From Flavobacteriales bacterium (lineage in GTDB: Bacteria > Bacteroidota > Bacteroidia > Flavobacteriales_D > Crocinitomicaceae), in assembly GCA_022361195.1 (NCBI GenBank), contig JAKSBJ010000178.1, positions 1 to 64,000 on the forward strand: DNA of 64,000 bases, in the 5' to 3' direction. Each line of letters starts with the position of its first letter. Positions within the stretch are counted from its first letter, which is position 1. The notes below the pieces were generated by a model. The model worked only from the letters and a program-made list of their open reading frames with translations, was not told the DNA's origin and made no database searches. The translations under genes and the position numbers were made by a program. Below, one piece after another: positions 28,421 through 37,193 of the stretch.

Positions 28421-28825
28421 ATGGAAGCTTTAAGAATACCGTCAGGTCCAAAAACTCCTGAAATCCTATTTGATCCTATAAACGAGATTTTTGAGATTAA
28501 AGGAAAATCGGTCCCTGATGATGCTGAAGCATTTTACGAGGAGGTGCTACATTGGTTTGAGGATTATGTAGCTAATCCAAATGAAAAAACCATATTAAAG
28601 ATTGATCTGGAGTATTTTAATATCTCCTCTTCTAAAAGATTACTCTTCCTTTTATACAAGTTAAATGAGTTAAAAACCAAAGATTTGAATGTTCGGGTTG
28701 TCTGGAGATACAATGAATTGGATGAAGATATGTTTGAAGTTGGACAGGACTATGCATTTATGGTAAAAGTTCCGTTTGATTTCATCAGTTATAAAGTTGA
28801 AGAAATGGAGATGGCAGTAGCCTGA
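28421..28825 (+). CDS. SiaC-like regulatory phosphoprotein (DUF1987)
   Basis: 134-residue DUF1987 protein. The SiaC family acts as the phosphorylated switch of the SiaA (PP2C phosphatase)/SiaB (kinase) system and, in Pseudomonas, activates a diguanylate cyclase. The family pattern is clear: IPSGPKTPEILFDP, then ILKIDLEYFNISSSKRLLFLLYKL. At the position where the family usually has the phosphorylated Thr (N-T-S-S), this protein has Ile68 followed by Ser69-Ser71. A PP2C sensor and a SiaB-like kinase are about 27-33 kb away. It has its own terminator, so it forms a single-gene unit. Confidence 0.87.
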   Translation: MEALRIPSGPKTPEILFDPINEIFEIKGKSVPDDAEAFYEEVLHWFEDYVANPNEKTILKIDLEYFNISSSKRLLFLLYKLNELKTKDLNVRVVWRYNELDEDMFEVGQDYAFMVKVPFDFISYKVEEMEMAVA

Positions 28826-28855
28826 GAAGATTGTGTTTAAACAAATTTTTATTCG

Positions 28856-28883
28856 CCCTGGTTCATTTGAATCAGGGTTTTTT
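28856..28883 (+). terminator. Intrinsic terminator after the SiaC-like gene
   Basis: Stem CCCTGGTTC (28856-28864) / GAATCAGGG (28869-28877) with one G-T pair and an ATTT loop, followed by six T. Confidence 0.9.
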
Positions 28884-28959
28884 GTTAAATAAAGCTAAAT
28901 AAAGGGAATTGTTTTCCGAATAAATCAGGAACAGCCGACTAAATTCAAGATATTAGTTA

Positions 28960-28967
28960 TACTTTTG
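28960..28967 (+). promoter_or_regulatory. Bacteroidota -7 promoter element TACTTTTG
   Basis: Exact TAnnTTTG, 31 nt before the ATG of the OmpH-like gene at 28999. Confidence 0.5.
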
Positions 28968-28998
28968 CGACCAAATAAAAATTAGAATTTAAACAATC

Positions 28999-29655
28999 AT
29001 GGGAGATAGTAATAACTCTTTAGCAAAGATTTCACTGGGGATTAATGCACTATTGGTAATTTGTGTCATCATCCTTTTTGTAAAAATGCCAAGTGGGGGA
29101 GATGTTGCCGATACGGACGGGAATGATTCTTTACCAACGTTTGTTCCTGCTAATCCGGATGGATCATTAAAAATTGGCTATTTCAATACAGATACTTTAA
29201 ATGCTAATTTAATGTTTGTAAAAGATCTTGAGAGGGATATTGAAGAGGCTACCAAAAAGGCAGAAGATAAAATGCGAAGAAAGCAGAATGAAATTGATGC
29301 CTGGAACCAGAAATGGGAAAAGAGAGGTGGACCACTTTCTACTGAGCAAGATCAATACATGAGAGAAGCTCAAGAACTTCAACAGGATGCCATGATTCTA
29401 GAGCAAGAGGTTCAATTAGAATTAGCTCAGGAGCAAGAAAGATTAATGATGACGCATGTAATGCGTATTTCAAACTTCACAGCTACTTTTGCCCAACAAG
29501 AAGGGTATGATATGATCCTTTCATATCAATTGGGTCAAAATCTAGTTTACATTAATCCAACTATGGATTGTACTGCTGCCTTGACAAAACTCTTAAATGA
29601 CGATTACCAAAGCAGTACTGCTAGTTTAGAAGACGTGGAAGAAGGAGCTGAGTAA
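28999..29655 (+). CDS. OmpH/Skp family periplasmic chaperone-like protein
   Basis: Membrane-anchored OmpH-like protein of 218 residues. An N-terminal transmembrane segment (about residues 12-28, GINALLVICVIILFV) leads to a short acidic linker. Then comes IGYFNTDTLNANL and a long charged coiled coil (residues 75-145, KDLERDIEEATKKAEDKMRR) as in Skp tentacles, ending in YDMILSYQLGQNLVYINP. It should assist outer-membrane protein folding in the periplasm. Its stop overlaps the ATG of the DUF4924 gene (TAATG), so the two are translationally coupled. Confidence 0.88.
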   Translation: MGDSNNSLAKISLGINALLVICVIILFVKMPSGGDVADTDGNDSLPTFVPANPDGSLKIGYFNTDTLNANLMFVKDLERDIEEATKKAEDKMRRKQNEIDAWNQKWEKRGGPLSTEQDQYMREAQELQQDAMILEQEVQLELAQEQERLMMTHVMRISNFTATFAQQEGYDMILSYQLGQNLVYINPTMDCTAALTKLLNDDYQSSTASLEDVEEGAE

Positions 29656-30206
29656 TGCTAATCGCTCAAAAGACCAAAGAAAATAACATAGCGGAACATG
29701 TCATTTATATGTTCCAAATTGAAGATATCATTCGTGCTAATACGCTCGATTTAGATACGATCTATTATTCTATCATTCAACCTCAAATTAAGGACGAAGA
29801 ACTTGCCGGCAGCTATAAGCAGTGGTATGGGGACTTAATTAAGCAAATGAAAAGTGGAGGGGTTGAAAAGACTGGACACATTGATTCAGTGAATGAAATT
29901 TTGATGGAATTACTAATGTTACACAATACTTTGCTGAACTTGATTAAAGAAAAAAAATATGTGGAAGTTTTTGAAAAAGCGCTTCCCGTATTAAAAGATT
30001 TTCAGCAAAAAAGTAATTCTGCCAATATCAATTTAATTGAAGTTGGATTTAACGCCTTGTACGCCAAGATAATACTAAAACTAAAAAAGCAGGAAATCTC
30101 TCAGGCCTCTGAAGAAGGTTTTGCTGCAATCTCAGAATTATTGGGTCATTTAGCCGCATATTACAAGAAAATGAAAAAGGGAGAATTAAATTATCCCAAT
30201 AATTGA
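29655..30206 (+). CDS. DUF4924 family protein
   Basis: 183 residues, all-helical in appearance. The opening MLIAQKTKENNIAEHVIYMFQIEDIIRA matches the DUF4924 pattern found almost only in Bacteroidota. No catalytic residues are evident and the function is unknown. The start overlaps the stop of the OmpH-like gene by one base, linking it to envelope biogenesis by context. The next gene follows after 72 bp. Confidence 0.8.
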   Translation: MLIAQKTKENNIAEHVIYMFQIEDIIRANTLDLDTIYYSIIQPQIKDEELAGSYKQWYGDLIKQMKSGGVEKTGHIDSVNEILMELLMLHNTLLNLIKEKKYVEVFEKALPVLKDFQQKSNSANINLIEVGFNALYAKIILKLKKQEISQASEEGFAAISELLGHLAAYYKKMKKGELNYPNN

Positions 30207-30278
30207 TCCGACTTTGCGTTAAATTAAACTTTAGATATCAAAAGTTTATTGATAGCTTAGCATTAGAAAGGAAATTTA

Positions 30279-31199
30279 ATGTTGGATAGGTTTTTATATT
30301 ATGTCATTGTAATGCCACTTTCTCATATGCCTTTGTGGTATATCTATCTCATTACCGACTTTTTCTACCTCATTATTTATCATATTAAGCCTTACAGAAA
30401 GCGAGTTGTTATGGAAAATATCCAACGCTCCTTTCCAGAGAAAACGGCTGAAGAACATCAACAAATTGCGCGTAAATTTTACGGTTATTTTACTGACCTT
30501 TTGGCTGAATCCACCAAGAACTTAGCGATTTCGGAAAAGGGTATGAAAAAAAGATTAGTTGTTCGTAACCCTGAAATTATGGACCAATTGTACGAACAAG
30601 GAAAAAGTGTGATCTTTTTATCATCACACTTTAACAATTGGGAACCTCTAATTACGGCTCAAAACTTATTATTCCCGCATCAGGCATTTGGTATTGGAAC
30701 GCCACTTTCATCTAAGTTTTGGGACAAAAAAATTAACGATCGTCGAGAGCGCTTTGGAATGAAAGTAACCAATGCAAAAAACTATAAGAAGGCATTGAGT
30801 AGTTTCACCGAAAAGCCTTCTGCTACTTTGGTTCTAGGGGATCAATCTCCTGGTAAGAATGAAAACTGCTACTGGACAAATTTCCTGCATCAAGAAACGG
30901 CTTTTTTCTTTGGGGCAGAGGTGATGGCTAACCAAATGGACATGGCTGTTGTTTACGGAAGTATTTATCGGGTAAAAAGAGGGTATTACGAAATAGAGTT
31001 AAGACTCATTACCGATCAACCAAAAAAGGAAGAGTATGGTGTTATCACTGAAAAATACATCCGAATTTTAGAAGATGATATCCGTGAACATCCTGAATCG
31101 TGGTTGTGGTCTCATAAACGATGGAAGAAGGACGTTCCTGAGAATCTAGATGAAATTAAAGCCACTCACAAAAAGCGATTTGTTGAGCGTTTTAGATAG
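30279..31199 (+). CDS. Lysophospholipid/lipid A acyltransferase family protein (LpxL/HtrB-like)
   Basis: Membrane-associated acyltransferase of 306 residues. An N-terminal hydrophobic stretch (residues 5-35) is followed by YRKRVVMENIQRSFPEK, a family hallmark, and the catalytic H-X4-E motif HFNNWE at residues 117-122. Further down is VLGDQSPGKNENCYW, and the C-terminal PESWLWSHKRWK is typical. It likely adds a late acyl chain to lipid A, although some Bacteroidota members acylate other lipids. It may be co-transcribed with the two genes upstream. Confidence 0.9.
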   Translation: MLDRFLYYVIVMPLSHMPLWYIYLITDFFYLIIYHIKPYRKRVVMENIQRSFPEKTAEEHQQIARKFYGYFTDLLAESTKNLAISEKGMKKRLVVRNPEIMDQLYEQGKSVIFLSSHFNNWEPLITAQNLLFPHQAFGIGTPLSSKFWDKKINDRRERFGMKVTNAKNYKKALSSFTEKPSATLVLGDQSPGKNENCYWTNFLHQETAFFFGAEVMANQMDMAVVYGSIYRVKRGYYEIELRLITDQPKKEEYGVITEKYIRILEDDIREHPESWLWSHKRWKKDVPENLDEIKATHKKRFVERFR

Positions 31200-31202
31200 A
31201 AT

Positions 31203-31787
31203 TTAGGCAGGAAAGTTAGATCGTGATTTTAAATGTAAAGCTTGCTGAATATGACGTTCGTTATGATAAGTCATAAAAATCAAAGCGTCACCCAAATTCA
31301 ATTTTACAACCGGACGTAAAGAAAGCGGACATTTAGTTTTTCTCAGATTAATCTTCATTCCGGCTTTTAATACTTCCAAAAAATCAGTTTGATGATCTAA
31401 ATACTCTTGAACTGCATTTTCAGTTGTGAGCGCCTGATTTACCAATGGATTATATTCTTTACGCGATTTAAGCTTTCGTTTTACATTCTTTACCTTTCCC
31501 AACTTAACCGAGCGGTAAACAGCCACTCCTAGGGGACTACTAGAGAAAAACTCACCTGGATTTGTGAAACGCGTATTGGAAATTTTTCCGTTAAAAACAG
31601 GATTGTAATACCGATAGTAGGCATTCAAATGAGCCAGGCACTGTGCAATACTCCAACATTTGTCATTGGGTTGCCAATTCAGTTGCTCTGTCGATAAGCT
31701 TGAAAATTCCTTTTGAACTACCTCACTCATAGAGTCAGTAAGCTTGCTCAGCTTTTCTACAAGATCTATTACAGGAATTCGTTTCAT
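31203..31787 (-). CDS. DinB-like protein
   Basis: 194 residues with the four-helix DinB/YfiT-like pattern. CWSIAQCLAHLNAYYRYY and the late YHNERHIQQALHL carry the histidines that would bind a divalent metal. Members include thiol-dependent enzymes; since the window has bshA, a bacillithiol-linked S-transferase role is conceivable but not shown. Its minus-strand promoter element lies at 31821-31828. It converges on the LpxL-like gene with 3 bp between. Confidence 0.8.
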   Translation of the reverse strand: MKRIPVIDLVEKLSKLTDSMSEVVQKEFSSLSTEQLNWQPNDKCWSIAQCLAHLNAYYRYYNPVFNGKISNTRFTNPGEFFSSSPLGVAVYRSVKLGKVKNVKRKLKSRKEYNPLVNQALTTENAVQEYLDHQTDFLEVLKAGMKINLRKTKCPLSLRPVVKLNLGDALIFMTYHNERHIQQALHLKSRSNFPA

Positions 31788-31820
31788 TTGGTCTTTTTAC
31801 GCAACTCAGTGCTTAGTTGT

Positions 31821-31828
31821 CAAAGATA
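31821..31828 (-). promoter_or_regulatory. Bacteroidota -7 promoter element TATCTTTG
   Basis: Exact TAnnTTTG on the minus strand, about 33 nt before the ATG of the DinB-like gene. Confidence 0.5.
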
Positions 31829-32045
31829 AATGAAATATAGCAAATCCCGCTCTTTAGAACAAAATCTAAAATGCAGATCTCAAAAATATCCTTGAAATAT
31901 GAGGTCAGGAAATATTCTAGGTTCACTTTTGATTTAAAAGCTTGACTGGCTGCTCGTTGTCATAAAATTTAATCAAAGGCTCGTTTTCGGAGTACCTTAC
32001 ACCAAGGGATTTTGTAACTTTAGTGGGCTTTTAACTTTTAAGAGT

Positions 32046-32119
32046 AATTATGCGGTAAGAGAGGCTATGAAAACATTTTTATGCCGTATCCGTATGTAAA
32101 ATACTTAGTCCGCATTATT
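32046..32119 (+). promoter_or_regulatory. Possible structured 5' leader of the cotransporter-ATPase gene
   Basis: Arms AATTATGCGGTAAG (32046-32059) and CTTAGTCCGCATTATT (32104-32119) can form a stem of 13 pairs with a GT bulge and one mismatch. It ends 10 nt before the ATG at 32130. A smaller GGC.AT/ATGCC pairing lies inside. No known riboswitch class is recognised. Confidence 0.25.
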
Positions 32120-32129
32120 TTGGACCACT

Positions 32130-35100
32130 ATGTCGCAACCTAAGAAATTTGGAACATTTGCCGGAGTTTTCACTCCATCTATCTTAACCATTTTGGGGGT
32201 TATCATGTACCTCCGTATGGGATGGGTAGTGGGAAATGCTGGTTTGATTGGAACCATCTTAATCATTTTGGTGGCGCACATCATTTCCGTTTCTACGGGG
32301 TTGAGTATTTCTTCCATCGCGACAGATAAAAAGGTTGGAGCAGGGGGAGTCTATTATGTACTTTCTCGTTCGTTAGGACTTCCTATTGGTGGTTCACTCG
32401 GTTTAGCTTTATTCGTGGCAACGGCCTTTAGTATAGCACTCTACATGGTCGGTTTCGCTGAAATATTCAATGAGTACATAGGCTATGGATATGAGTTGGA
32501 CGCGGATGGTAAATTGATTCAGAGTGAATTTTATAAGGATAGTTTACGAATTACGGGAAGTATAGGCTTGCTGCTGTTAACGGTACTAGCTTTCATCAGT
32601 ACTTCAATCGCCTTAAAGTCTCAATATTTCATTTTGGCGGCAATCGGACTTTCGTTAGTTTCCATTTTCTTCGGGGACGGTTCTATTTCACATGAATTAG
32701 CGGATACTACCTGGAATGGTGAAACTGCTGGTTTCGCAGCAGTATTTGCTATTTTCTTCCCGGCGGTGACGGGATTTACTGCTGGAGTTGCTATGTCAGG
32801 TGATTTACGCGATCCAAAAAAATCTATCCCATTTGGGACTATTGCTGCAATTGCTGCTGGATTGGTGGTTTACATGATTTTGGCCGTATTCATTTATTAT
32901 AAGCTTGATCAGGAAACTTTATTGACCAATTCCAAAGCGCTATTCCAAATGGCAGCCATTGGTTTATTGGTTTACATTGGGGTTTGGGGAGCTACGTTAT
33001 CTTCAGCCTTGGGTGGAATTTTGGGTGGACCAAGAATTCTACAGGCGATGTCTATGGACAAAATAACGCCAGCTATATTCGCAAAAGGAGTAGGGCAGGG
33101 TAATGAACCTCGAAACGCATTAATCTTAACGGTTATTATTGCTGAGGCGGGGATTTTAATTGGAGACTTAAACATTATTGCTGAAGTCGTTTCCATGTTC
33201 TATCTGGCGGCTTATGGATTCATAAATCTTTCTTTCTTTTTAGAAAGCTGGGCAAGTTCTGACTTTAATCCAACCTTTAAGGTTAAAAAGTGGATTGGTT
33301 TAATTGGATGTATTGCCACCTTCGTTATTATGTCACAGCTGAACTTGCCAGCAATGGTGGCGGCATTTGTGATTATTAGTGGTATTTATTTTTACCTCTC
33401 CCGAAAACAAGTAGCTCTTGGAACAGGGGATATATGGCAGTCTGTTTGGTCGACGATTGTAAAGAAAGGATTAAAGCGAATGGAGGCCGGTTCGGATCAC
33501 AAACGAAACTGGAAACCAAATCTTTTGCTTTTTAGTGCTGATCAGGAGTATAGAACCAAAATGATTGAGTTCTCTAAAGCTGTTTCAGGACAAAATGGAA
33601 TCATTACCAATTTTGATTTGCATGAGAATCAGGAAGCAACTGTACTTTTTCCAAAAAGTAAAGAAACGGTTAAAGATGAGGAATTGGAGAAGTATGGAAT
33701 TTTTGGACGGAAATTGGAAGTTCAAAATGTCTTTAAAGGAATAGAAAGTATTGCTTGCACTTTTGGTTTTTCAGGAATTGAACCAAATACGGTACTAATG
33801 GCCTGGCCGGGTAAAACCAAAGATCCAATTTGGTTTGCCGAAATGACGCAGAAGTTGATCGACCTGGATTACAATGTATTGTACTTGGATTATGATCATC
33901 GTTGGGGATTCCGTAAAAAGGAAAAAATTGACTTGTGGTGGGATGGAGTGAGCAATAATTCTGAACTCATGTTGTTGTTGACGAAGTTTATCACTTCAAC
34001 ACCAGATTGGACACAAGCAAGTATTCGTATTCTTTTGATCAATGATACAAATGTTGACTATAAGATATTAGAGAATCGTATTCAGTATGTTGTTGACCAG
34101 TTCAGAGTTCAGGCAGAAATTAAAATCATTAATAACGAGGTAGATCAAAAAAGTACCTATGAATTAATGAAGGTTCACTCATCCGAGGCGGATTTAATTT
34201 TTGTTGGAATTCCGGAAATAGAAGAGGGAGGAACAAGAAGGTTTGTAGAGAAAACGAACAACCTTGTGGGGGTTATTGGAACGACACTTTTGGTAAAAGC
34301 ATCTTCTCAGTTTGATGAAACAGATCTAAAAGTAGAGCACATTGCTTTTAAAGATGAGAGTAAGAAGATTGAGCATACTGAATTACTTCCATTGAATAAG
34401 GTAGAGGATGAAGCCTTTAATAAAACCATTGTTGAACTTGATGTTCAATTGGATGAAATTACTGCAACGCTCATCAATCAATCGGTTCAATCAGTTGAAA
34501 ATTATCACCAAACGGTCTTTTCTAAGGTGACCGAAAAGATGGACGAATTCTTACTCCGTCTAAGTCAGGATAAAGAGGAAGAGGAGGAATTTGATTTACA
34601 ACTTTCTTTGCACAAGGTATTAACCGAAGTTCAAGAAATTTATGCCGACTCTTTAGAGAATCAATTACCATTGATAGAGGAGATGTTTACGGCTGAAACG
34701 GCGATCTACCTCAAAACAAAAGAAGAACTTTTTGGTTACCTACCAAATAAAGCACGTTTACAAACGGTTCGTAATGCCGATGGAACATTGGCTACCAAGA
34801 AGCGAAAAGTGGCTTATCGAAGTGCTATTCAAAAGTTGTGGTTGAGTGAAGGTTTAACGGAAACGCATCAGCAATTCTTAGAGTTTGGGTACAACAACAT
34901 GATTTTGTTGCATCAGAGTAAGAACATTCTTCATAATCGTATTTGGGAGTTTTTAGCGGCGGTAGATGATCAGGTTGAGTTGAAACAAGCCGCTTCTGAA
35001 TGTAAGCAAAAGCTGGATGAAGCTTTACGAGAAGTAAAGGAGGATGCGCTGAATTTGGCTTCTAACTTTTATCGTAATCTCAGAAATAACGAACGGGATA

Positions 35101-37193
35101 ATCTCAACGAATTGGGTGAAGTTATTTTAGATCCTGCTTACCGTAAACGATTATCCGAAAAATATCCGGTTCAAACCAATAAACAATTGCTTAGCAGCCG
35201 TAATGGAATTTTGAACTTCCCTGGTTATTGGTACAGAAACTTAATCCTCTTTACGTATCATCTTGAGGCTGATATTTATTTGATTCAGCTTTCAGCTCAA
35301 ATGCAAGATTTTACAAAGGAGTTGAATCATTATACCACAGAGCAGTATTTAGATAAAATTGAGCAGAATCTCGGGCATTTAAACAATGAGATTGAAAAGT
35401 TAGAGCTTAAAATCGGCAAAAAGGATGTGGATGCTATTTGTGCAACACATGTACAGCTGTCAGAGGAGATTTTCTTTAATTCGGAATACATCATTTCTCA
35501 TATTGTTGATTCAGCAGCTAAAATGCTAGAATTTATTCCAGATGAAATTGAATTGATGACTGCTAACTCCATCAATAACATTCGAGAAAGTCAGGGAAGC
35601 GAAATTAAAACTGAAAAGTTAGCGCTGAAGGATATTACAGATTATTTGTCCAATGTTCACTTCCTGGACCCGGTACATGAGAAAATTCAGGTTTTCTATG
35701 ATCAACTTAAACGATCGTTAGGGAAATTGATGAATGCTGCATTGCTTATTCAGAATGGAATTGACAGTTATGCAACCAATAATAAGCTGGAATCTTTAAC
35801 GGAATTATTGGAGCAGGCAAAATCTGAGATTCATTATGCTGAGTCTGATATCCAGACGGCAGTTGAAGGTTTCCGAACAGAGTTGAGAGATCGTAAGGAG
35901 CTTCTCCGAAAAGAGTTGGATATCAATCAAATTATTGAGCAAATTGAGTCCTTGACCCAATACGTTAAGAAACAAAAACGCCGTAATTTGGTAGCAGAAT
36001 CTGTTCAGCGTGCCAATAAAACAGCTGGAAAAAACATTAGAAAAGCACTGAATTATTTTATTGCAAAACAGCAAGATATTTCAGCCATCGAGTATAAAAG
36101 TGGATTTGAGCATGTGATTAGTGAACAAGGAACCATTGGCGACTTTGTTCAGCAAATCAGCCAAAAAGCGGATTTACCGTTTTACTATCAGCAATTGTTT
36201 CTCGGAGCCCATTATTCCGAAAGTCAAATAGAAGGAAATCGCAAGGCGGAAATAACAACCATTCAATCTGCCGTTAAGCGAATTGAAGCTGGAGCTTCTG
36301 GAGCGATTTTGATTTTAGGAACAGCATCTAGCGGAAAATCCTATTTGACAAACCATGTTGCGGGTCATATTCTTAAAAATAAAACCTTCCAAATTCAACC
36401 TCTACTGAATAAAACATGGAAGAAAGAAGATTTAACAAAGGCCTTCCAAAGAGCTTGTCGCAGTAATGATAGTTTGACAAAAATCATGAATAACTTACCT
36501 GAAAAATCAGTTTTTGTTTTTCATGACCTGGAACAGTGGTGGGTTAAATCTGAACAAGGAATTAGCCTTATGGCTGAGCTTGAAAAATTGATAAAACGAT
36601 TTGGTTCTAAACATTACTTTGTGCTCAATGCAAACATTTATGCTTACAATCAAATCCGTCAGCATACTCACCTGCAGTCACAAATTATTCAAACAGTTGT
36701 TTTACCTCCATTGTCGGCCTCGCAAATTCGAGACATCATATGGTCACGTCATTTAACCGGTGGTTTACAAATCAATGTGAATGGCGTAAACGAAAAACAT
36801 CTTTCTGCAAACAAAATCAATAAGTTCTTAAGCCGCTTTTATAATAGTTCAGGTGGAAATGTTGGTTTGGCCTTGCAGCAATGGATTGCAAGTATTCAAC
36901 ACATGGATGAAAATGAGTTATTCATGGACATTCCACTAAAAAGAGATTTTCCTGATTTGAAAAAGACTGAGTGGAAAAACATGATCTATCAAATTTTTAT
37001 TCATCATAATTTAACAAAAGAAGAACTCTATAAAATTTACGGAAAAGGAAACGAAAATTGGATTAATCGAACTTTAGAGGCATTGGTTTCATCTACCATG
37101 CTGGCTATAAATGAACGTGAAGGTTATTACCTTAAAAAAGAGGTGAAGCCTTATGTAGAAAATTGGTTATATGAACTCGGATTTATCAAATAA
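32130..37193 (+). CDS. Cation-chloride cotransporter (SLC12-like) fused to coiled-coil region, P-loop ATPase and winged-helix-like end
   Basis: A 1687-residue fusion. Residues 1-440 form an APC-type permease core with TPSILTILGVIMYLRMGWVVG, the signature of Na-K-Cl/K-Cl cotransporters, and about 12 hydrophobic segments. Residues 450-750 match the SLC12 cytosolic domain (RNWKPNLLLFS, GIEPNTVLMAWPGK, IDLWWDG). Residues 750-1350 are long charged helices. A P-loop ATPase follows: Walker A GTASSGKS at 1397-1404, Walker B VFVFHDLE with D1466, and GGNVGLALQQW. The last 80 residues look winged-helix-like. The C-terminal half may sense or regulate transport. Its end overlaps the MscS-like gene. Confidence 0.88.
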   Translation: MSQPKKFGTFAGVFTPSILTILGVIMYLRMGWVVGNAGLIGTILIILVAHIISVSTGLSISSIATDKKVGAGGVYYVLSRSLGLPIGGSLGLALFVATAFSIALYMVGFAEIFNEYIGYGYELDADGKLIQSEFYKDSLRITGSIGLLLLTVLAFISTSIALKSQYFILAAIGLSLVSIFFGDGSISHELADTTWNGETAGFAAVFAIFFPAVTGFTAGVAMSGDLRDPKKSIPFGTIAAIAAGLVVYMILAVFIYYKLDQETLLTNSKALFQMAAIGLLVYIGVWGATLSSALGGILGGPRILQAMSMDKITPAIFAKGVGQGNEPRNALILTVIIAEAGILIGDLNIIAEVVSMFYLAAYGFINLSFFLESWASSDFNPTFKVKKWIGLIGCIATFVIMSQLNLPAMVAAFVIISGIYFYLSRKQVALGTGDIWQSVWSTIVKKGLKRMEAGSDHKRNWKPNLLLFSADQEYRTKMIEFSKAVSGQNGIITNFDLHENQEATVLFPKSKETVKDEELEKYGIFGRKLEVQNVFKGIESIACTFGFSGIEPNTVLMAWPGKTKDPIWFAEMTQKLIDLDYNVLYLDYDHRWGFRKKEKIDLWWDGVSNNSELMLLLTKFITSTPDWTQASIRILLINDTNVDYKILENRIQYVVDQFRVQAEIKIINNEVDQKSTYELMKVHSSEADLIFVGIPEIEEGGTRRFVEKTNNLVGVIGTTLLVKASSQFDETDLKVEHIAFKDESKKIEHTELLPLNKVEDEAFNKTIVELDVQLDEITATLINQSVQSVENYHQTVFSKVTEKMDEFLLRLSQDKEEEEEFDLQLSLHKVLTEVQEIYADSLENQLPLIEEMFTAETAIYLKTKEELFGYLPNKARLQTVRNADGTLATKKRKVAYRSAIQKLWLSEGLTETHQQFLEFGYNNMILLHQSKNILHNRIWEFLAAVDDQVELKQAASECKQKLDEALREVKEDALNLASNFYRNLRNNERDNLNELGEVILDPAYRKRLSEKYPVQTNKQLLSSRNGILNFPGYWYRNLILFTYHLEADIYLIQLSAQMQDFTKELNHYTTEQYLDKIEQNLGHLNNEIEKLELKIGKKDVDAICATHVQLSEEIFFNSEYIISHIVDSAAKMLEFIPDEIELMTANSINNIRESQGSEIKTEKLALKDITDYLSNVHFLDPVHEKIQVFYDQLKRSLGKLMNAALLIQNGIDSYATNNKLESLTELLEQAKSEIHYAESDIQTAVEGFRTELRDRKELLRKELDINQIIEQIESLTQYVKKQKRRNLVAESVQRANKTAGKNIRKALNYFIAKQQDISAIEYKSGFEHVISEQGTIGDFVQQISQKADLPFYYQQLFLGAHYSESQIEGNRKAEITTIQSAVKRIEAGASGAILILGTASSGKSYLTNHVAGHILKNKTFQIQPLLNKTWKKEDLTKAFQRACRSNDSLTKIMNNLPEKSVFVFHDLEQWWVKSEQGISLMAELEKLIKRFGSKHYFVLNANIYAYNQIRQHTHLQSQIIQTVVLPPLSASQIRDIIWSRHLTGGLQINVNGVNEKHLSANKINKFLSRFYNSSGGNVGLALQQWIASIQHMDENELFMDIPLKRDFPDLKKTEWKNMIYQIFIHHNLTKEELYKIYGKGNENWINRTLEALVSSTMLAINEREGYYLKKEVKPYVENWLYELGFIK

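Larger units (their letters stand above)
31788..32129. other. Intergenic region between DinB-like gene and cotransporter gene
   Basis: A 342-bp gap between divergent genes. It contains a minus-strand promoter (31821-31828), a near-match plus-strand element TAACTTTA at 32015-32022 and a possible structured leader at 32046-32119. Otherwise nothing is recognised. Confidence 0.45.
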
